Shown here piece by piece: positions 58,489 to 64,000 of a stretch of DNA of 64,000 nt. The translations under genes were made by a program, and so were the position numbers. Source of the DNA: Manduca sexta (taxonomy: Eukaryota > Arthropoda > Insecta > Lepidoptera > Sphingidae); NCBI RefSeq assembly GCF_014839805.1, contig NC_051138.1:5082983-5146982 (forward strand), written 5' to 3'. Each line of letters begins with the position of its first letter. Within the stretch, counting starts at the first letter, position 1. A model generated the notes under the pieces. That model searched no databases. It had not been told where the DNA came from and saw only the letters and a list, made by a program, of their open reading frames with translations.

Positions 58489-58564
58489 CACATTTGCCCA
58501 ATAATATTACTCAATATACGTCCTACTTTATCAATTTCATTAACTAAGTTTATTTAGAAGAGTT

Positions 58565-58750
58565 TTTTATTGATTTGAATGGAGAGACGAGCTTGCCGTT
58601 CACCTGATGGTAAGCAATACGACTGCTCATAAACAGTAGAAACACCATCCAACACCTTGAATTACAAATTATGCTGCTTGACGGCAGAAATAAACATTGC
58701 AATGGTACTTTCCCAAGCGGACTCTCACATATGAAAGCCCTAACACCAGT
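58565..58750 (-). mobile_element. SINE-B with a central deletion
   Basis: The minus strand reads ACTGGTGTTAGGGCTTTCAT, CGCTTGGGAAAGTACCATTG, TTTCTGCCGTCAAGCAG, then directly AATTCAAGGTGTTGGATGG and CATCAGGTGAACGGCAAGC. About 100 bp of the middle found in 54505-54810 are absent. Confidence 0.8.
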
Positions 58751-59048
58751 AAAGGAGTATAAAACTAAACACAGTTACATAAGATTTGAAAGCCAATTAT
58801 GTTTGGCCGAGGGTCGTTTACAAAATATATTACATTGAGCTGACCTACAAACGCTTGATGCAAGCCATCAGAGCCCATGTCTAGCGCCTAGATTTTATGT
58901 TAACTTAGTGAACGTAACGTCATGTCCCTTACAGATTAGTTAGCCTGCGCAATTCCCCTTCCTGGACGGAATAATTGGATAAGTCTGTATTTGTAAAAGA
59001 AAATGTTGTTAAGGAACACAATAAGTTATTTAGACTGTAAGGGCCTTG
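58751..59048. other. Unannotated stretch
   Basis: Nothing was recognised. Confidence 0.3.
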
Positions 59049-59102
59049 GTAACAACCAATTTGACTACTCGTTGATCACGAGAATAGCCAATCAAATTTT
59101 GG
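59049..59102. repeat. Small imperfect foldback
   Basis: AACCAATTTGACTACTCGT pairs imperfectly with ACGAGAATAGCCAATCAAATTTTGGTT around a TGATC loop. It may be a minimal MITE or a chance hairpin. Confidence 0.4.
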
Positions 59103-59235
59103 TTCATTAAGTTTCGAATTAGATGAAATTATAAGCTAAATAAATTATTCAATAATGATTAACTAATACACTGTTTAACATTTATTGGTAAAGGAGTCTT
59201 TTATAATCTATTTAGATGTTCTTTATTTTCTTTAA

Positions 59236-59446
59236 CTAGCTTTTGCTCGCGGCTTCCCTCGCGTGAGAGATATTTGCGAGATAAAAGTCTCGATATATAT
59301 TTTCCCAGGATAGAAAGTAGCCTTTAACTTTCCTATGGTCTTAAACTATCTCTATACAAAATTTCATAAAAATCCGTTCAGTAGATTTCGAGTACAACGA
59401 TCATATACAAACAGAAAAGGGAACTTAGTTTATTAATATGTATAGA
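59236..59446 (-). mobile_element. Complete non-autonomous Helitron
   Basis: Minus-strand reading starts TCTATACATATTAATAAAC after an A and ends with a GC-rich GAAGCCGCGAGCAAAAGCTAG. The body has CTACTGAACGGATTTTTATG and GCTACTTTCTATCCTGGG. It is close to 13387-13601 in length (211 bp) and order. Confidence 0.83.
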
Positions 59447-60092
59447 TTATAATTAGTAAATATGTATTAACTTTGATTGTATTAGAATAATAGTATAAAA
59501 AGTATCTCACAATCTTTTTTCTCATTCGCACACTCCATATTTTCTATTATTTTTTAATTATTTTTTCCTACAAACATTCTCCTGACAATACCGAAAACGT
59601 AAAAGCAAGATTTATCCAATTTGGTACAGTCGTTTGGACTTTATGCGCGTACAAACATTTCGGTGATTTATTTTTATTTATAAAAATAAATATTTAGATG
59701 TTTTATGCATACTTATAACAATGAAATTCATACTATTAGGTAAATAAAAATCAACGAAATACCTACTTAAACTTTTGTGACCTAGCAGAGCAAATGCCAC
59801 GAGACTAAAGATCCCGGCTGAACGAATAAAACTAAGACCATAAAAAACCCAGATACAGGGAACGGCAGACAAGTAAAATCCGATTACGTTGCTTAGCCAC
59901 AAAGAGAGGCATTACTAGAAAACCGTACCGACTTAATCACATAACAGCGGTTACTGTAATAGTAATACAGCCTATTTTACTTTGTGTTTTTAGGCATAAT
60001 ATCAAGATAATAAACTGGTGTAGAAGAAATTGTGACTGAAGAGTATTTGAACTACATAAGTACTTGGTGATTTCTTAGTATACATGTTAGAT

Positions 60093-60131
60093 GATACCCT
60101 CAGGCGAGCGGCATGTTCATCTCGTCATTAG
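60093..60131 (+). mobile_element. SINE-B 3' end fragment
   Basis: ATACCCTCAGGCGAGCGGCATG and TTCATCTCGTCATT match the last 40 bp of SINE-B (compare 54765-54795). Confidence 0.55.
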
Positions 60132-60142
60132 AATGTATTAAA

Positions 60143-60462
60143 AAATACATGGGCAAGTGCGAGTTGGACTTGCGCACCGACGGTTCCGAACAAACTTATG
60201 AGTAAGATATCTAAGAATATACGAACATATTTACGGTTACACATTTTTCCTTTACATGTGCTGCAAGACAGTGTTTTTGCCAAATTTCATAATTCTATGT
60301 CAACGGGAAGTACAATATAGATTTTGAATTTCTTGAGAAATCTCAAAATACGCGACATGAACGCGTTGACTTACAATTTTGATTTTTCCACTGCTGATAG
60401 AGACCGCAGATATTTGATATGAAAGCGAAATAAAAAACAAGAAATCTTAAGGATACCTACTG
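60143..60462 (+). repeat. About 320-bp dispersed repeat, copy 2
   Basis: GGGCAAGTGCGAGTTGGACTTGCGC, GGTTCCGAACAAAC, ATGTGCTGCAAGACAG, TTGCCAAATTTCATAATTCTA, CAACGGGAAGTAC, CGCGTTGACTTAC and GATATGAAAGCGAAATAA match 22303-22612 in order. Confidence 0.65.
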
Positions 60463-61409
60463 ATAAAAGTGAATATAGGGTAAATAATAAATATTCAAAT
60501 ATCAACTCTAGTATTAAGCCCTATATTAACAAAGACTGTTCAAGATATTAACGGCAATACCCTTTTATAATAAACAACATTCTCCCTCATTAAAGAGACT
60601 ACCCTAAACCTTTTTGCTAAACAGTTTTACCTCGTATCAAATATCCGTAATTCCCTTGTTACATCACAGTCACTAAACTCGACCTACGCACTAACAAGAT
60701 TATTTTTTCAGCTTGTTCTGTAAGCTTCGCGATCTCTCGGCACCACGCCATATATCTAATTACGTGACCTGCCAACCCTAGCAAGTTACCTTCTAAGAAA
60801 TATTGTATGGATAAACAATACATTTACTGAGTACGAACAAATGTAATAAGCCATTTTGCGCGTGACAATGACGGATACTAAACAAAAGATTGGAGGAACT
60901 CATGTAAGGATTTATTTTGGTTACATCATTCATCAAACGCTGAAGGTTAGCAAGGTAAACCTCTTATGATGCTTTTAAATTCAAATTCAAAATCTTATTT
61001 ATGATATCGGGTAAATAATACATTGGTTAATAACGACAGAGTTCGCCGACATCTGCTTTAGCACATAAATATTTAGAACATAGACGCTTAGATCGAGACT
61101 AGAATTAAATAATAAGTTTAAAGCAAATAGGTAACATTTGACAGAACAAATAAAATATAATATATGAATAAGTACACAGAACTATAAACTTTAATTAATT
61201 CATAGCTTAAACAAAACAATAAACTTCATAAATTTTAAGTATTAACAGGTCAATAAATTTAAGTTATTAAGTAGGATAAATGTATCTTTATTAATTTTCT
61301 TCTAGAAGTAGTGCGTATGAATAACATTACGCGAATGAATTAATTTTAGTATACGCGTTGTATGTTTTTTAACTCTGGTGGGCGGAATACCATAAAACTA
61401 AAAACATTT
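60463..61409. other. AT-rich stretch, no gene recognised
   Basis: No gene or repeat family was recognised. Confidence 0.35.
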
Positions 61410-61500
61410 TCGTAAGCACGCTTTTGATACCAAAAGGGTAAACAGGGGCGCAACTAGTATCCCAGCTTTTCGCAAAGCTTATTTAACGTGGTATGGTGTG
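61410..61500 (-). mobile_element. SINE-A 3' fragment
   Basis: CACGCTTTTGATACCAAAAGG, AGGGGCGCAACTAG, CCCAGCTTTTCGC and GGTGTGATA correspond to the 3' third of SINE-A (compare 24349-24435). Confidence 0.6.
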
Positions 61501-63311
61501 ATATAGATGAATCACGATATCATTTAGTACTTTTTTTTACGTTAAATGTTTGAATTTGATTTATTTAAATTATAATTAAAAACTCATTTGAATCAATTTT
61601 AATAGATAATGATTGGGTTTTCTTATACAATATAAATTCAGACATAAACTTCGAAGAAGGAAAATTGAGTTTCACTTAACTTTTATTCGCACTACCGCTT
61701 GTAAACTAAACAGTTTAACTACTAATTACTTCAGTCCTCGAGATATAAAACATCTAACTCTATAAGTAAAAAAACTGGAAACTTTTTCTTCTTCACAACA
61801 AAGTTATTAGGTTCAAAATTAAGTTATTTTTTATAACTGGCTAGTCTTTGGTTAGTTAATCGAAATAATAAGAATATGGATGGTTACTATGAAAAATATA
61901 TCACTAGAAAAAAGAAAAACCGTCGAGGACTAAAAATCATTAGCAAATCATAAATTTACTCCACCAAAACAGTCAACGTAAAAATGACAATCAAAGTAAT
62001 GAACCTATCGTAATATACACACATAAAAATAACGATAGTTCTTTATATTCACGATAGTATTTTTTATCGTATTGTACGGTGTCAAACTCCGTAAACTACA
62101 CTAAATACTTTCCTACTCCCACGTCAATCTATTTAGTATGTATCAAATGGTCTTTCCACTCACTTATGATCTAATAAACCAAGCAGTCTATTGTTATTAA
62201 CAGTCTTTAAAGAAAACCAACAAACAAAATAAAACGTACAATATTAACATTCTTAAGGATCGTATATTTTTACTGACACTAAATATTGTGGTGGTGACCT
62301 AAATTCGTAGTAAACATAGATCTGTGTCTATAGAGAATGAACTTACAAAGGTGTGTCAAGTCAAGTCAAGTGGTTGACGTCGTGAACTTACAGGGATGTC
62401 ACTAGACGTATGAAATTCTAATGTTTTACGAGATAAAATAAAAACATACAATAAGGTTATCTCTTTGCTTTTATTTCCACTCAGAAGATGAAAAGTCCAA
62501 ATTAAAGTATGTATTTAATTCGTTTTAGTGAATAATTTTAGTTACATTAAAGATTCGTACATACATACTTATAATATTACCAGGTTAACATATAAACATA
62601 ATGATAATAACATCATTACCTTAATAATAATTACCTCACGTGCTAATAAAAAACATTTGAAAATTTGTGACATCCTTACCCGTAATTTGCATTTTAAATT
62701 ATTTACCCGTTTAAACTCGGTATCATAGGCTTGATGACCAGGATTATGCAAATCATAATCTGGAAATAACCTCCAATCCGTACGTGAGCTAGCACAGAAC
62801 CGAAATATTGCCTCCGACTGAAGTGTGGTTTGGCAAATTGTGCGCACCGATTGGAGAGCTCGGGTATAAGACTTTGTGTGAAAGCAGTCAAAATTGCTAG
62901 ATATGAGATTCAGGGAATATTGTCATGCTTGGACGGATTTTTAATTAAAATAATTGTTGATTTCCAGTCTGAACACTCTTTATACTAACGCAACAACTTT
63001 TTGCACGACATTAACAATATATATACTTAATTTATCTTTGTAATTCAGAATCATGGATGCATATGATAGACAATGATGGATGGGTATTTAACGGTATCAA
63101 TATTGTCAATCCGATATCCTCCAACAGCTTTTGTTTATTTATCTTTCGAGTATAGTTCAATACGTCGAAATTTATGTGAGTAAGGCATTTCTTTTAAATT
63201 TCTAAAAAAGCAATATCAACCGCATGACTTTATTGTGTATAAAATAGCGATTGCGAAAGATAATGTGCCCATGTGTGTAAAATGGAATATGAACAAAAAA
63301 AAAACAAACAC
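61501..63311. other. Mostly AT-rich stretch, no gene recognised
   Basis: Positions 62720-62900 are GC-richer and open on the minus strand for up to 92 codons, but with no domain, start context or splice signals. They may be a worn element. Confidence 0.3.
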
Positions 63312-63533
63312 ACATTATACCTTTATCCCCGAAGGGGTAGCTAGAGACCCAAGCCAGGTACCCACGTATGGCCACATGTTTTCCGTCTCATGATGTGAGG
63401 GTCTATCACAAATTCGGGCACAAATTATAAACTCACCGGGCTGAAAAACCTTATATCACTTCCCGACTCGGGATTCAAGCACGGCTCCTCAAGTCGTACC
63501 TCGCTCCCAATATAACTACGCCACCGAGAGAGT
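63312..63533 (-). mobile_element. SINE-A, diverged copy
   Basis: On the minus strand: CTCTCTCGGTGGCGTAG head, an eroded B box GCTTGAATCCC, GAGTCGGGAAGTGATATAAG, body with ATCATGAGACGG, GTGGGTACC and CCCCTTCGGGGATAAAGG end. Confidence 0.85.
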
Positions 63534-64000
63534 ACCACTTTGCAAATAATTCAAATATATTCGGACAAAACTTACACGTTCTAACACTAAACTGTCTACA
63601 ACTACAGACAGATAATCGCTCTGTATTAGATACATAACTCTCTGCGCGTCAAGGCCGATTTTACAGCTCGTAGGTCCATAAATTATTTAGCCTGGGATCA
63701 AATAAAGTAGGGTCAGGGGCGAGCTACTTTGATATTATAACCTCTTTCTATTCGAGCCTTTTGTGAAAATGATGTTAATATTATATATGTAGATGTAGAG
63801 ATATAGACGTAACGTAGGCGTTTATTATAATTAAATCATGCGAGAGGCACGAAACAAACGCTTTGTTAGTTCCGGACACGCGGAATGCATAAACAAGAAA
63901 GACCTTACATGGAGAAACATTACACAATCCAATACAAGAATATTGAGATAAATTGTATGTTCATGGCATAGAGAATATATGGAGTAGAAATACGTTTTGT
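63534..64000. other. Unannotated stretch to the window end
   Basis: Nothing was recognised. Confidence 0.3.

Noticed and set aside
62569..62891. Overlapping minus-strand frames of 62-92 codons
   Set aside because: They are in different frames of the same GC-richer patch with no consistent gene structure.

Overview
The window is AT-rich DNA from an insect, most probably a moth or butterfly (Lepidoptera). The evidence is the repeat content: tRNA-derived SINEs with tails such as (TG)n or (TATG)n, Bm1-like SINEs starting with a GGTGGTAGG box, many small Helitrons ending in CTAG next to T, and several short MITE families of lepidopteran type. I find no single-copy host gene, rRNA, canonical tRNA gene or CRISPR array that I can support. 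The window reads as intergenic or intronic DNA filled with transposable elements of different ages.

The only intact protein-coding unit is a non-LTR retrotransposon (LINE) on the minus strand, about 38166-42940. ORF1 (41341-42408) encodes a protein with an N-terminal PHD-type zinc finger, a long coiled coil and a C-terminal region like the baculovirus FP/LINE ORF1 RNA-binding domain. ORF2 (38368-41262) encodes an APE-type endonuclease and a reverse transcriptase with a YADD active site. Both frames are open, so this is a young and possibly active copy of the CR1/Jockey group. An old fragment of the 3' end of the same family lies at 11665-11770. A short C-terminal remnant of a different, probably LINE-derived, reading frame lies at 29640-29823.

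Layout. 1-6.5 kb: a 174-bp repeat, Helitron, SINEs, an imperfect tandem duplication of about 256 bp and a TA-flanked foldback MITE. 6.5-20.8 kb: mostly unannotatable AT-rich DNA with a GC-richer stretch (9.6-10.7 kb), SINE fragments and a complete Helitron. 20.8-29.9 kb: SINEs, including one with a clear 13-bp target-site duplication, Helitron remnants and a second TA-flanked MITE. 32.9-35.5 kb: two inverted copies of one Helitron family 1.6 kb apart, with SINE pieces between. 36.4-38.0 kb: a MITE and another Helitron. 38.1-43 kb: the LINE. 43.8-49.9 kb: a Helitron, the second copy of the 174-bp repeat, a perfect 59-bp palindrome and a nested insertion. 50-64 kb: CpG-rich patch, further SINEs, MITEs and Helitrons, and an 86-bp tandem duplication next to a TATCGATA site.

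The LINE could supply reverse transcriptase, but none of the SINE families visibly shares its 3' end, so their autonomous partners lie outside the window. No Helitron helicase or DNA transposase is encoded here, so all Helitron and MITE copies are non-autonomous. Family names used here (SINE-A, -B, -C; MITE-1, -2) are local labels.
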